Source: Imperialibacter sp964351395
GTDB lineage: Bacteria > Bacteroidota > Bacteroidia > Cytophagales > Cyclobacteriaceae
NCBI GenBank assembly: GCA_964351395.1
Contig: CAYGOF010000002.1
Span: 124,001 to 188,000, forward strand
DNA: 64,000 bases
Reading direction: 5' to 3'
The notes beneath the pieces are model-generated. The model had not been told where the DNA came from. It searched no databases and was given only the letters and a program-made list of their open reading frames with translations. How positions within the stretch are numbered: position 1 is the stretch's first letter; each line of letters starts with the position of its first letter. Both the position numbers and the translations under genes were made by a program. Positions 33,277 to 42,248 of this stretch are shown here, piece by piece.

Positions 33277-34341
33277 TTAGCTCATTTCTCCCGCAATCGG
33301 CACTATTAGCTTCTTTTTAACTTCCTTAAGATTCTTCTCTTTCGCTAGTAGAAACATTAGTTTCGTAATAGCGGCTTCGGTGGTGATATCTTGGCCGCTT
33401 AGCACCCCAATCTCATCTAGCAACCTACTCGACTCATACCGACCTTGAATTACCTTACCACCAATACACTGACTTACGTTGAAGATCACAATACCCCTTT
33501 TAACGGCTGATTTCAAGCATTTAATAAACCAATCGTAGTTCATAGTATTCCCTGAGCCATACGTTTCAAGCACAACACCCCTTAAACCAGGAGTGCTCAA
33601 TATGCTTTCCACAACGTTTTCACTAATTCCAGGAAACAACTTCAGTATCGTCACATTACTATCAAACTCTCTATGAAGTTTGAGTTTTAGACCAGGCCGG
33701 AAAGGCATGATTGACGGCTTATTGTATTCGATCGTCACACCTGATTCGGCCAAATAGGGATAGTTTTCTGATTCAAATGCAGCGAAATGGCTACTCCTTA
33801 ATTTTTGTGACCGGTTACCTCTCATCAGGTAAAAATTAAAATAGATGGCTACCTCTGAGATAATTGGAGCTCCGTTTTCCAGTGTAGAAGCTATTTCAAG
33901 GGCTGTGATCAGATTTTCACGGGCGTCAGACCTGGTAGACCCAATAGGGATTTGAGCACCGGTAAAAATCACTGGCTTGTTTAGTCCGTCAAGCATGTAA
34001 CTAAGCGCAGAGGCCGTATACGCCATTGTATCGGTGCCATGTAGGATGACGAATCCATCATACTGCGAGTAATTTTCATAAATAATATAACCAATGTCCT
34101 GCCAGTGGGTGGTATTGATATTGGATGAATCGGTTGGTTCAGGAAAAGAGATTACGGTAATCTTTAAATCGAGTGCTTTTAGCTCAGGGATCTTATCGAT
34201 GACCAAACCAAAATTGAAAGGCACCAGTGAACCAGTTTCATCAAAAGACATACCGAATGTTCCTCCGGTATATATAATGAGAATATTGCTTTTCGGGTTA
34301 AGTCCGCTTGCCGTAGCTATATTTACTATCTTATAATTCAT
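33277..34341 (-). CDS. ansA: Type I (cytoplasmic) L-asparaginase
   Basis: This enzyme hydrolyses asparagine to aspartate and ammonia. The protein has 354 residues without a signal peptide, which fits the cytoplasmic type I group. Both catalytic threonine motifs are present: Y-T-G-G-T-F-G-M near residue 29 and V-I-L-H-G-T-D-T-M-A-Y near 100. A C-terminal domain follows with E-T-Y-G-S-G-N and the family's G-x-x-x-x-G-R-Y-E-S. The start codon overlaps the end of the tatD gene by 4 bp (ATGA), which fixes the start and implies translational coupling. Confidence 0.95.
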   Translation of the reverse strand: MNYKIVNIATASGLNPKSNILIIYTGGTFGMSFDETGSLVPFNFGLVIDKIPELKALDLKITVISFPEPTDSSNINTTHWQDIGYIIYENYSQYDGFVILHGTDTMAYTASALSYMLDGLNKPVIFTGAQIPIGSTRSDARENLITALEIASTLENGAPIISEVAIYFNFYLMRGNRSQKLRSSHFAAFESENYPYLAESGVTIEYNKPSIMPFRPGLKLKLHREFDSNVTILKLFPGISENVVESILSTPGLRGVVLETYGSGNTMNYDWFIKCLKSAVKRGIVIFNVSQCIGGKVIQGRYESSRLLDEIGVLSGQDITTEAAITKLMFLLAKEKNLKEVKKKLIVPIAGEMS

Positions 34342-35111
34342 TGATGGTAGCTGAAAAGTTTGTTGGCATTCTTTGTTGTTGTTTCTGCTACTTCCAACAA
34401 AGTCATTCCCGTTAGCTCAGCAACTCGCTGGGCAATAATAGGAATATAGGATGGCTCATTTCTTTTGCCCCTATTTGGAACTGGCGCAAGGTACGGAGAG
34501 TCTGTTTCCAAAACCAACGCCTCTGGCGACACATGAGGCAAAACGGTATCGAGACCTCCATTTTTAAAGGTACTTACCCCTCCTATCCCTAAAAAAAATC
34601 CAACTTCTAAAATCCGTTTTGCCTGATCGACATTACCAGTAAAACAATGGAATACTCCAGTCAGTCGTTCATCCTTTATCGATTCGACTAAATCTATTGT
34701 AAGATCGATCGATTCCCGACAATGGATAACAATAGGCAAATTGTACGCCTTTGCCCACTGGCATTGAATAACAAATGCCTCTTTCTGATAATCGATGAGT
34801 GTTTTGTCCCAATAAAGGTCTGTACCGATCTCGCCTATCGCAGCAAATTTTCTTTTCGACAGCCAATCTTCAGCCACCTTTAGCTCCTCCTCAAAACCCT
34901 CTTTGATTGAACAAGGATGAACGCCCATCATCGAAAAACATCGCCCCGGATAAGCATCTTCCAGTTCTAACATGCTTTGTATCGACTCGTGATCAATATT
35001 AGGCATGTAAATCCTTTCCACTCCCGCTTCAAAGGATTTGGCTACTATATCATGAACATCTTCAGAGAACTTCCTTGAAAAGATGTGAGCATGCGTATCA
35101 ACAAATTGCAT
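34338..35111 (-). CDS. tatD: TatD-family metal-dependent hydrolase / DNase
   Basis: The protein has 257 residues and belongs to the amidohydrolase (TIM-barrel) superfamily. Family motifs are V-D-T-H-A-H at the N-terminus, G-E-I-G-T-D near residue 91, I-V-I-H-C-R-E near 128, V-F-H-C-F-T-G near 151 and L-E-T-D-S-P-Y near 202. Together they supply the His, Glu and Asp metal ligands. TatD-type proteins are 3'-5' DNases, some of which act in DNA repair or on D-aminoacyl-tRNA; the substrate of this one cannot be told. The gene follows the glycosyltransferase gene by 12 bp and overlaps ansA by 4 bp. Confidence 0.93.
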   Translation of the reverse strand: MQFVDTHAHIFSRKFSEDVHDIVAKSFEAGVERIYMPNIDHESIQSMLELEDAYPGRCFSMMGVHPCSIKEGFEEELKVAEDWLSKRKFAAIGEIGTDLYWDKTLIDYQKEAFVIQCQWAKAYNLPIVIHCRESIDLTIDLVESIKDERLTGVFHCFTGNVDQAKRILEVGFFLGIGGVSTFKNGGLDTVLPHVSPEALVLETDSPYLAPVPNRGKRNEPSYIPIIAQRVAELTGMTLLEVAETTTKNANKLFSYHQ

Positions 35112-35123
35112 CTATAAAAAAGG

Positions 35124-36242
35124 CTAAAACTGTCTATCCTTCCATTTCACCCGAACGGGCAAAACATAAAATAAAAGCGTAGACAAAGATATAATAGCAG
35201 AGTAAAATTCGAAGAGAACCAAGCCAGCAATTTTCAAACGCCTTCCTGCTCGTCTGGCCACAGACCTAAAAAAAAGCACCTGGACTATGGCCTTGAGCAA
35301 CAATATGACCAAAAACCACGGCAACATCCAAACCAAGTATACGGCCGCAGCATAATATGCCGCTTGCAATCCGAGAATCAAAACAATGAAGTAGGGTAAC
35401 TGAACAGCGCCAGTCATCCATCGCTTTCTTTGTTGTAATAGTTTGCCAGCCGTTGACACAGGTAAAGTCACGCCAGTAATATCCGGAGCAAGCAGTTGTT
35501 TCAGGCGAAAACCATAGGCCATTACTGCTTTGCTGAGCTGAAAGTCCTCGGTCACCGAAAAAGGCATTTTTTCATACCCGCCTGTAGCCCGGTAAGCGCT
35601 GGCAAGAACAGCCATGTTGTTTCCCATGCTGGTCACAGGTCTTCCCATATCCGACATCACCTTCATCATGCCAATGGCTAATACCCAGTCAATTGACTGG
35701 AATGCATCGAAAAGAGTCTTATCATTGACCGCCGTATATCCGGTAACAATGCCTGTGGAAGCAGAAAAAGCAGATACCATCCCCTTGCACCAGGTCGGAG
35801 GCAAGCTCATATCGGCGTCGGTCACCAAAAATACCTCTCCAGTTGCTTTTCTGGCCAGTTGAGCCAAAACGTTGGCCTTGCCTTTTGCTGCTCCAAGATC
35901 AGACGTTATCAAGAAAGATTTTATGTAGTCATTGTTGGCCTCGAAGGCCTCAGCAATAGACTGGGTCCGATCTGTAGAACCGTCATTCCCAATAAGAATT
36001 TCCAATTTATTTTTGGGGTAGGCCTGAGCAATAAGACTACTTAAACAACGTGACAAATTAGCTTCCTCATTTCTTGCCGCCACGAGAACAGAGATCTTGG
36101 GGAGGTTGAGATCAGAAAACATAGGCTCCTTAATGGGCTTAACTAAATCTCTTGTCAGTAGCCACAACAGCAGAACGTTGATTAGCAAAACTGCAACCAA
36201 CACGGCCGATGCCAACGCCATAACGACATCACTCAATAGCAC
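35124..36242 (-). CDS. Family 2 glycosyltransferase, membrane-bound
   Basis: The protein has 372 residues. An N-terminal membrane helix (about 8-30) precedes a GT-A domain with V-L-V-A-A-R-N-E-E, N-D-G-S-T-D, and T-D-A-D-M (the D-x-D metal site). The acceptor base region is T-E-D-F-Q and the processivity-like motif is Q-Q-R-K-R-W. Two or more membrane helices close the protein (about 280-365). This build resembles processive or polyisoprenyl-linked transferases of polysaccharide or glycolipid synthesis. It overlaps the upstream deacetylase gene by 14 bp and belongs to the same run as a second GT2 gene (38343-39482). The sugar donor is unknown. Confidence 0.9.
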   Translation of the reverse strand: MLLSDVVMALASAVLVAVLLINVLLLWLLTRDLVKPIKEPMFSDLNLPKISVLVAARNEEANLSRCLSSLIAQAYPKNKLEILIGNDGSTDRTQSIAEAFEANNDYIKSFLITSDLGAAKGKANVLAQLARKATGEVFLVTDADMSLPPTWCKGMVSAFSASTGIVTGYTAVNDKTLFDAFQSIDWVLAIGMMKVMSDMGRPVTSMGNNMAVLASAYRATGGYEKMPFSVTEDFQLSKAVMAYGFRLKQLLAPDITGVTLPVSTAGKLLQQRKRWMTGAVQLPYFIVLILGLQAAYYAAAVYLVWMLPWFLVILLLKAIVQVLFFRSVARRAGRRLKIAGLVLFEFYSAIISLSTLLFYVLPVRVKWKDRQF

Positions 36243-36864
36243 AGAATTGATACCCTAATTGAGAAAAATGTTCCAAAAACCTTGGTAACGAATACTTTAT
36301 CCTTGCTTCTGCCTTCACGTTTTCATGGTAAATGACAATTGAGCCTGCTTTTACATTCTTAATAGCTCCTTTGTGACACTTCTCGGGACTTAGGTCCTGG
36401 TCAAAGTCTCCGGTGAGGTAATCCCACATGATGATGCGATAATCCTTTGAAATTCGTTTGGCCATCGATCTGCTGATTTGTCCATAGGGCGGTCGGAACA
36501 GTTTTTTCGACACCCCATCAGCGTATTCTAAGATTGCTTCTTCACAAAGGTCAATATTATCGAGGTATTGCTCCTCTGAGGTACTCCACCCTTTCAAATG
36601 ATTATTTGTATGATTCCCTATTGAATGCCCCAGACTCAAAGCTTGCGTGAAAAGGTCAGGGTGCTTTCTGATATTCTCTCCTACGTAAAAGAAGGTGGCT
36701 TTAGCGTCATACTTTTTAAGCGTGGCGAGTACCCAGGGAGTTAGCGCCGGAATGGGGCCATCATCAAACGTGAGGTAAATCTTCTTCTCCGCTCTGCTAA
36801 AACTCCAAACTGCTTGAGCGAATAGTAACTTAAGCCAACCCGGCGTCTTTTTGAAGTACAGCAA
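36229..36864 (-). CDS. Polysaccharide deacetylase (NodB homology)
   Basis: The protein of 211 residues is a carbohydrate esterase 4 type deacetylase. It shows the metal-binding motif T-F-D-D-G-P near residue 32 and S-I-G-N-H-T-N-N-H near 80, followed by F-R-P-P-Y-G and a conserved late H (I-V-I-Y-H-E-N). It removes N- or O-acetyl groups from glycans such as peptidoglycan or a polysaccharide. An N-terminal hydrophobic segment of only moderate strength gives no firm evidence for export. The 14-bp overlap with the GT2 gene downstream suggests a shared product, perhaps a deacetylated surface glycan (inference). Confidence 0.92.
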   Translation of the reverse strand: MLYFKKTPGWLKLLFAQAVWSFSRAEKKIYLTFDDGPIPALTPWVLATLKKYDAKATFFYVGENIRKHPDLFTQALSLGHSIGNHTNNHLKGWSTSEEQYLDNIDLCEEAILEYADGVSKKLFRPPYGQISRSMAKRISKDYRIIMWDYLTGDFDQDLSPEKCHKGAIKNVKAGSIVIYHENVKAEARIKYSLPRFLEHFSQLGYQFCAIE

Positions 36865-36870
36865 CCTGAT

Positions 36871-38079
36871 TCAGCTTATGATTTTACATGAGAGCATGGT
36901 GATATCATCTCTGTAACTCTCTTTTCCCTTGAATTCTTCCAATGACTTGATGACTGTTTCATGGATGCCTGCCAAAGACTTGTTGGTCATATCACTCAGT
37001 GCGTCCATGAGTCGGTCTGCGCCATATTCATCCCCCGATGGGTTGAAGGTTTCCGTGAGTCCGTCAGTATAGCAAAAGAAGTTGAAGTCTTTTAGTCCAT
37101 CAACTATGCCCACATTCAAAAACGGAAGATCCTCAAAAATCCCTAAAATAGTTGTGCCCTCTTCGAGCGTTTGAAAGCCTTTGTCGGTAAAGAGTATTGG
37201 CGGATTATGGCCGCAATTGACATATTTCATCTGCCCTGTCTCATAATCATAAATGGTCATAAAAAAGGTGATGAAATTTTCGCCGTTGCTGTTGAACATT
37301 ATTTGACGGTTCAACTCGTAAACAATTTCTCTTACATCGAAGGTCTTGCGAACAATTACCCGTAAGGCTGCCTGAAAATTAGACATCAACAATGCCGCGG
37401 GAACCCCCTTACCTGAAACATCAGCAATACAAAGCAGGAACTTACCATTGGTCAACTCAATATAGTCGTAATAATCGCCACCAACGTTTTTATGAGGGAT
37501 ATAGGTAGCTTCTATTTGCAAATTATCAAGCTGAGGAAGGTTTTTGGGGAATAAGAAGGTTTGTACCTGCCGGGCAATTTCAAGTTCTTTTCGATATGCC
37601 TCTTGTTCTAGTTCACGCCGTGCCAGTTTCTTGTTTTCAATCGCCACCAAAATGATATTAGTCAGGGCTTTGATGAAGGTAAGGTTATGAGAAACCCGCT
37701 GTTCTGTTTGGGATGCTTCTTGCTTTCCAAGAAACACAACTGCCAGCAACTTGTTTTTATGCTGTACAGGGAATACCATGTTAAATTCGGACCAAAACGG
37801 CTCCTGACTATCAATCTCAATCTCCTCAGCGAGTTCATAGTAGCATTCAGGCAAACTCGGAATTTTCTTGCTATGTGCACCAAAGGTTAGCTTGCAGTCC
37901 CACTTCTCCTCCATCACATAAATAGCCAGCTTCTTTACTTTTAAATTGCCTAGCAGCGTGAAATGGTAGATTTTGTACAAAGAAGCTTCGGACAGGTTAT
38001 TGTTGATAGCCTGAGTGATTTCGAGCAAAGAATTTAGTTCAAGCTCTTTGAGGTCTTGTTGCGTAACTGCCGACTCCAT
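36871..38079 (-). CDS. SpoIIE/RsbU-type protein phosphatase with N-terminal sensory region
   Basis: The protein has 402 residues. A GAF-like region covers about 18-160, and a coiled-coil linker (about 160-185, rich in E, R and Q) leads into F-L-F-P-K-N-L-P. The PP2C-like SpoIIE domain (about 195-402) shows G-G-D-Y-Y-D-Y, D-V-S-G-K-G-V-P-A-A-L-L-M, Y-V-N-C-G-H-N-P-P and D-G-L-T-E, which carry the metal-binding aspartates. Such phosphatases usually dephosphorylate anti-sigma-antagonist (STAS) proteins in partner switching. No STAS or RsbW-type gene is in this window. It sits 12 bp after a small winged-helix-like gene, within a polysaccharide gene run. Confidence 0.92.
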   Translation of the reverse strand: MESAVTQQDLKELELNSLLEITQAINNNLSEASLYKIYHFTLLGNLKVKKLAIYVMEEKWDCKLTFGAHSKKIPSLPECYYELAEEIEIDSQEPFWSEFNMVFPVQHKNKLLAVVFLGKQEASQTEQRVSHNLTFIKALTNIILVAIENKKLARRELEQEAYRKELEIARQVQTFLFPKNLPQLDNLQIEATYIPHKNVGGDYYDYIELTNGKFLLCIADVSGKGVPAALLMSNFQAALRVIVRKTFDVREIVYELNRQIMFNSNGENFITFFMTIYDYETGQMKYVNCGHNPPILFTDKGFQTLEEGTTILGIFEDLPFLNVGIVDGLKDFNFFCYTDGLTETFNPSGDEYGADRLMDALSDMTNKSLAGIHETVIKSLEEFKGKESYRDDITMLSCKIIS

Positions 38080-38091
38080 TGGTCACTTTGT

Positions 38092-38346
38092 TTAATGTCC
38101 GTTGTGGGCGAGTAGCCCTTCTTTGCTGGCCAAATAAAAATAGTGTTGAAAATCCTCTTCGATATTGATCACCGTGTCAGACATTTCTTCTGACATGCTT
38201 TCATATACTTTTATCCAACCCTTTTTGCGTAACCCGATAAGGGTAGTCCTCAAATTGTCCAGGGAAATATTTGTAGCTTCCTTCAATTCATCAAAATGAG
38301 TAACAAAGTACAGTTCATCTAAAATGTCGAATTCAAGGTCACTCAT
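38092..38346 (-). CDS. Small winged-helix-like protein of unknown function
   Basis: This acidic protein of 84 residues has a predicted all-alpha core with a possible helix-turn-helix (I-S-L-D-N-L-R-T-T-L-I-G-L-R-K-K-G-W-I-K-V-Y). The L-x-x-L-x-x-K-G-W-I pattern is typical of winged-helix domains, but the protein is strongly acidic, so DNA binding is uncertain; a protein-binding adaptor is also possible. The ATG overlaps the stop of the GT2 gene upstream by 4 bp, and the phosphatase gene starts 12 bp later. Close packing suggests that it works with the phosphatase. I do not recognise a family name. Confidence 0.65.
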   Translation of the reverse strand: MSDLEFDILDELYFVTHFDELKEATNISLDNLRTTLIGLRKKGWIKVYESMSEEMSDTVINIEEDFQHYFYLASKEGLLAHNGH

Positions 38347-39482
38347 TTGTATTCTCTTCCCTTCCAGCGATATTTTCCAAAATTAGAAGCTATACCAAAA
38401 AATATGGCATAAAAGGGGTAAATAATTTCCATTAACAGAATATACCTTTTAATCCCCCTCAATCCAAAGTTTTTACTCACCCTTGCGCATAGTGCAAACT
38501 CAGTCAGGAGTTTAACGCCAATCGGCAATATCCAAAAAAAGCTTTTGGTGATAATGAAAGCAACCAACGAAGCGGCAAAGCCAAGATTACCAGCAACAAC
38601 TACCAATGCCAGTGCTTTTGGCCAAATACTTTTATGAGCCTTCCACTTACCTGCCCAACGACGTCGTTGATGATATAGAGCAGTCATTGAATGCGGTGGC
38701 TTAGTAATGACCAGCGAATCCGAACGCTTATTATAATAGGTAGCGCCAGGGTATGCCCTGTGTACTGCATGAAGCATAAACTCGTCGTCGCCAGAGGCAA
38801 CATGTTGATTATCATCAAAAGGTCGGAGCTCTTTCAGCAGCTCCCGTTTGTATGAAATATTGGCACCACTGCACATCGTTGGTTTTTGAGCCAGATTAGT
38901 CACTGCTGCTACTCCAGTCAGCGACATAGCCTCAAGGTTGAGAAGTGATACAAACGCCCCTTCCCCTGCAAAGCAAAAAGCGCCAAAAACAAGCTGAGCG
39001 TGGCCAAAGCATTCGTAGTGGTCAATATGGGAAGACACCCAACGGGCGCCTACCCTACAATCAGCATCCGTTAGGAGCAGTATACTGCTGGTAGATAAAG
39101 AGGCTGCTTGCATAATGGCCATTTTTTTTTTGCTTGTTCCGTCCGCACTATCCAGTCTGATCACTTTAACCACTAATTCATTGCTGGCTGCAAATGATTG
39201 CGCAATTGCAACAGTATCGTCTTCCGAGTTGTCGTCCACAAGCATCACTTCTAACAAATGATGTGGATAGTTTTGCGCCTGTATATCTGCTAACAAATGT
39301 GCGATTGCACTAGCCTCATTTCGGGCCACGATAACAATTGACACGGTCAACGAGGCATTTGATATTTCGCTGGGAGCCGAAACAGGCAAAGAAGCCCAGC
39401 ATAGCCAGCAATAAAATACCAGCAGGATGTATGCTACAACCCCGAGGGCTGCTGCAAGTCCAAAAATATCAATAGCCAACAT
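38343..39482 (-). CDS. Family 2 glycosyltransferase, membrane-bound (first gene of the run)
   Basis: The protein has 379 residues with an N-terminal membrane helix (about 7-30), a GT-A domain (V-I-V-A-R-N-E, D-D-N-S-E-D-D-T, T-D-A-D) and a Q-R-R-R-W motif near residue 265. C-terminal membrane helices occupy about 285-365. It shares its build with the GT2 encoded at 35124-36242, so the two may be an ancient duplication or act in sequence on one glycan. It is the first gene of the minus-strand run; its start lies 76 bp from the divergent ruvC start. Its last 4 bases overlap the winged-helix-like gene. Confidence 0.9.
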   Translation of the reverse strand: MLAIDIFGLAAALGVVAYILLVFYCWLCWASLPVSAPSEISNASLTVSIVIVARNEASAIAHLLADIQAQNYPHHLLEVMLVDDNSEDDTVAIAQSFAASNELVVKVIRLDSADGTSKKKMAIMQAASLSTSSILLLTDADCRVGARWVSSHIDHYECFGHAQLVFGAFCFAGEGAFVSLLNLEAMSLTGVAAVTNLAQKPTMCSGANISYKRELLKELRPFDDNQHVASGDDEFMLHAVHRAYPGATYYNKRSDSLVITKPPHSMTALYHQRRRWAGKWKAHKSIWPKALALVVVAGNLGFAASLVAFIITKSFFWILPIGVKLLTEFALCARVSKNFGLRGIKRYILLMEIIYPFYAIFFGIASNFGKYRWKGREYK

Positions 39483-39558
39483 CTGGGTTTGAATTTAGGG
39501 AGGATTTACGTAGCATCACCCAAATTTTAGAGAACCTTATTATTAAAGCCAAGGCGAG

Positions 39559-40119
39559 TTGAATAAAGCCGTAAAAGAAAAAATTATCCTGGGAGTGGAC
39601 CCTGGCACATCTGTGATGGGTTACGGTGTTATTATGGTTCAGGGTAATAAGTTAACGCTCTTACAATTTGGCGTTATTCACCTTAGCAAGTACGCTGGCC
39701 ATGAGCTCAAACTGAAAAAAATTTTTGAAAGGATTACGTCTGTGCTCGAGGAGTTTCACCCGGACGAGGTGGCTCTAGAGGCGCCGTTTTTTGGTAAAAA
39801 CATTCAGTCGATGCTGAAGCTCGGGCGAGCACAGGGTGTAGCCATGGCTGCAGCGCTGGCAAGGGAAATCCCAATTTTCGAGTATGCACCGAAGAAGGTG
39901 AAGCAGTCAGTCACCGGCAATGGGAATGCTTCCAAAGAACAGGTGGCTAAAATGCTGCAAACATTACTCAACTTTAAGGAAGCACCAAAACTGCTGGATG
40001 CTACAGATGCGCTGGCTGTCGCGGTGTGTCATCATTTTCAGGGAGGAGACACCGGAACCAAAAACAAAAGCTGGAAATCGTTTATATCTGATAATCCCGG
40101 CAGGGTAAAGGGCACCTAG
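39559..40119 (+). CDS. ruvC: Holliday junction resolvase RuvC
   Basis: RuvC cuts four-way junctions formed in recombination, working with RuvAB. The protein has 186 residues. The four catalytic acidic residues are visible: D14 in L-G-V-D-P-G-T, E74 in A-L-E-A-P-F-F, and D147 and D150 in L-L-D-A-T-D-A. The start is TTG at 39559, as no ATG is available before the first catalytic motif; the purine-rich AAGGCGAG just before it is closer than ideal. The gene stands alone, divergent from the GT2 gene and convergent with the HIT gene. Confidence 0.95.
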   Translation: MNKAVKEKIILGVDPGTSVMGYGVIMVQGNKLTLLQFGVIHLSKYAGHELKLKKIFERITSVLEEFHPDEVALEAPFFGKNIQSMLKLGRAQGVAMAAALAREIPIFEYAPKKVKQSVTGNGNASKEQVAKMLQTLLNFKEAPKLLDATDALAVAVCHHFQGGDTGTKNKSWKSFISDNPGRVKGT

Positions 40120-40145
40120 CCTTCAGCTAATTATTTTCTAAAAAT

Positions 40146-40538
40146 CTAAACAGCTGCCCGTATTTTGGCAGCCGTGGCAGCCAATTCGTCTTGCGAAGGA
40201 CTTAATTTGGGCTCAAGAAAATTGATATCGCGCATACTATTTAACGGCACCAGGTGCATGTGGGTATGAGGCACCTCAATTCCTATCACTGCCACCCCTA
40301 CTCTTTTGCAGGGAATGCTTTTATCGATGGCCCGGGCTACTTTTTTCGCAAAAACCATCAAGCCTTCCAATGTGGCATCATCATTATCGAAAATGTAATC
40401 TACCTCCTTTTTAGGCACCACTAAGGTGTGCCCCATCACCAACGGGCTTATGTCGAGAAAGGCAATATAGTGCTCGTCCTCGAGCACTATATGACCTGGA
40501 ATCTCTCTGTTAATAATTTTGGTGAAAATTGACGCCAT
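40146..40538 (-). CDS. HIT-family nucleotide-binding protein
   Basis: This protein of 130 residues carries the histidine triad H-T-H-M-H at residues 91-95, the nucleophile site of HINT/Fhit-type hydrolases. The N-terminal C-less I-F-x-K-I-I-N-R-E-I-P and the D-I-S-P-L-V-M-G-H-T-L-V-V-P-K segment are standard for the HINT branch. These enzymes hydrolyse phosphoramidates such as adenylated lysine or nucleotide conjugates. It lies 10 bp after greA on the same strand and probably shares its promoter. A specific substrate cannot be inferred. Confidence 0.95.
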   Translation of the reverse strand: MASIFTKIINREIPGHIVLEDEHYIAFLDISPLVMGHTLVVPKKEVDYIFDNDDATLEGLMVFAKKVARAIDKSIPCKRVGVAVIGIEVPHTHMHLVPLNSMRDINFLEPKLSPSQDELAATAAKIRAAV

Positions 40539-40548
40539 CAGGTATCGC

Positions 40549-41022
40549 TTAAATAGCTATATCAACTACTTCGAACTCAATCACTCCACCTGGAGCTTCT
40601 ACCATGGCGGTTTCGCCCAATTTTTTACCCAAAAGTCCTTTGCCTATCGGCGACTTAACTGAAATTTTGCTGGCTTTCAGGTCTGCTTCTTCCTCAGCAA
40701 CAAGCATATAGGTCATCACGGCCCCGTTCTTCTTGTTCTTTATTTTTACCTTTGAAAGAATAGCCACCTTGGATGTGTCAAGTTTGCTTTCATCAATTAC
40801 ACGGCCATTGCCTACAATTGCTTCCAGCTTAGATATTTTTAGCTCTAGCAATCCCTGCGCATCTTTAGCTGCATCATATTCAGCATTTTCGCTAAGGTCT
40901 CCTTTGTCTCTAGCTTCGGCTATTTGACGGGCCATATCAGCTCTTCCTTTCGTTTTCAACTCATTCAACTCATCTTTGAGTTTTTTGAGTCCTTCCTCTG
41001 TGTAATAAGATAAATTAGACAT
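40549..41022 (-). CDS. greA: Transcription elongation factor GreA
   Basis: GreA stimulates the RNA cleavage activity of backtracked RNA polymerase. The protein has 157 residues. The N-terminal coiled coil (about 5-75) contains A-R-D-K-G-D-L-S-E-N-A-E-Y, whose acidic tip residues (D and E) reach the polymerase active site. The C-terminal FKBP-like domain (about 80-157) has S-P-I-G-K-G-L-L-G-K. Length and motifs are normal. It precedes the HIT gene by 10 bp. The 255 bp upstream, up to the next gene, contain no recognised element. Confidence 0.97.
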   Translation of the reverse strand: MSNLSYYTEEGLKKLKDELNELKTKGRADMARQIAEARDKGDLSENAEYDAAKDAQGLLELKISKLEAIVGNGRVIDESKLDTSKVAILSKVKIKNKKNGAVMTYMLVAEEEADLKASKISVKSPIGKGLLGKKLGETAMVEAPGGVIEFEVVDIAI

Positions 41023-41277
41023 ACAGTACGCTATTAATAAAAAAGAACGGCCCGCCAGGTAAATCCTATTGGAGACCGTTACTACTTATGATTAATTATT
41101 TTAGTCGATTATAACGAGCCTTTCTAGTACCACAAACAGCTCTATGATAGCTGAAGGCTGTGTTATCAAATATATTAAGATTTTGATTTAAACCTTATAG
41201 CAGCTTATCAACATATATTGATCTTGGATACAAATATAGATATTTCTCTCCCTAACCTGCAAACCGGATCGAATCGT

Positions 41278-42243
41278 TTACAACGAGGTAGTCGCCGTTT
41301 TGGTTTCTTTAAGGTCGATTCTTCTAATTTTTTCTACCAACACCTGGTTGATTCTTTCGTACGATTCGAACGACCAGCCAGCGACATGAGGAGAAAAAAG
41401 CACTTGCTTCATTTCAATCAGCTCATTGAAGGTGTTTTCCTGTTCCTGTGAAAGTGTATGGAGCTTTTCATTTTCCAGCACATCAAGTGCTGCCCCCCTT
41501 ATCTTGCCAGTCGTTAAGCCTTCTAAAAGGTCCTTCAGCACGATCACCTCACCCCGCGATGTATTGAGCAACCAAATTGGCTTTTGGAAACGCTCAATAA
41601 AAGCAGCATTTACCATGTGTTTTGTTTCTGGTGTAAGTGGCACATTTAAACTTACTATGTCAGCTTCGACAAAAACTTCCATCATTGAGGCCTCTTCAGC
41701 CCGCATGCTACTGAATCCCCTTTTGAATTTGTCGTAGGCAATCACTTTGCAACCGAAACTGGTAAGCCTTCGGGCAAAAGCGTCACCCATGAAGCCATAC
41801 CCGATGATGGCTACAGTCTTCCCTTTCAACTCAAAGCCACGGTTGCTTTCACGGTCCCAGACCCGGTTGCGAATTTGGGCATCGCCCTGTATCAGGTTAT
41901 TAAAAAGGGCCAACAGCATCCCCACACTGTGCTCGGCCAGTGCATCCTGGTTCCCTTCAGGCGCATTGATCAGAGTGACCCCTCGGCTTTCTGCTGCTTT
42001 TATGTCAATTTGATCCATACCAGCTCCAGCTCTGGCAATGAATTCAAGTTCATCACACTTTTCTAAAAATGCAGCATCAATTACAAGCTTCGACCGCACA
42101 ACAAGTCCTGCGTAGGCACCCACCCTGCTGAGCACTTCAACAGCGGTGATATGTGGCTCATAATCGACCTTATACCCTTCATTTTCTAAAAGCGGAACGA
42201 TGCTTGGATGCATTTCGTCCACAATCAATACAGACTTCAACAT
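41278..42243 (-). CDS. D-2-hydroxyacid dehydrogenase (phosphoglycerate dehydrogenase-like)
   Basis: The protein has 321 residues. An NAD-binding Rossmann domain contains I-G-Y-G-F-M-G-D near residue 148. The catalytic triad is visible as R in N-T-S-R-G-E (about 230), E in E-N-E-K and H in S-P-H-V-A-G-W. This is the D-isomer-specific 2-hydroxyacid dehydrogenase family. It lacks the C-terminal ACT domain of long SerA proteins, so 3-phosphoglycerate, hydroxypyruvate or another 2-oxoacid could be the substrate. It lies 5 bp after mgtE and is the third gene of the rsmA-mgtE run. I leave the symbol blank because the substrate is not settled. Confidence 0.88.
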   Translation of the reverse strand: MLKSVLIVDEMHPSIVPLLENEGYKVDYEPHITAVEVLSRVGAYAGLVVRSKLVIDAAFLEKCDELEFIARAGAGMDQIDIKAAESRGVTLINAPEGNQDALAEHSVGMLLALFNNLIQGDAQIRNRVWDRESNRGFELKGKTVAIIGYGFMGDAFARRLTSFGCKVIAYDKFKRGFSSMRAEEASMMEVFVEADIVSLNVPLTPETKHMVNAAFIERFQKPIWLLNTSRGEVIVLKDLLEGLTTGKIRGAALDVLENEKLHTLSQEQENTFNELIEMKQVLFSPHVAGWSFESYERINQVLVEKIRRIDLKETKTATTSL

Positions 42244-42248
42244 ATTTT

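Noticed and set aside
41023..41277. Region upstream of greA inspected for a riboswitch or small RNA
   Set aside because: Only weak, unspecific pairing is seen and no known motif.
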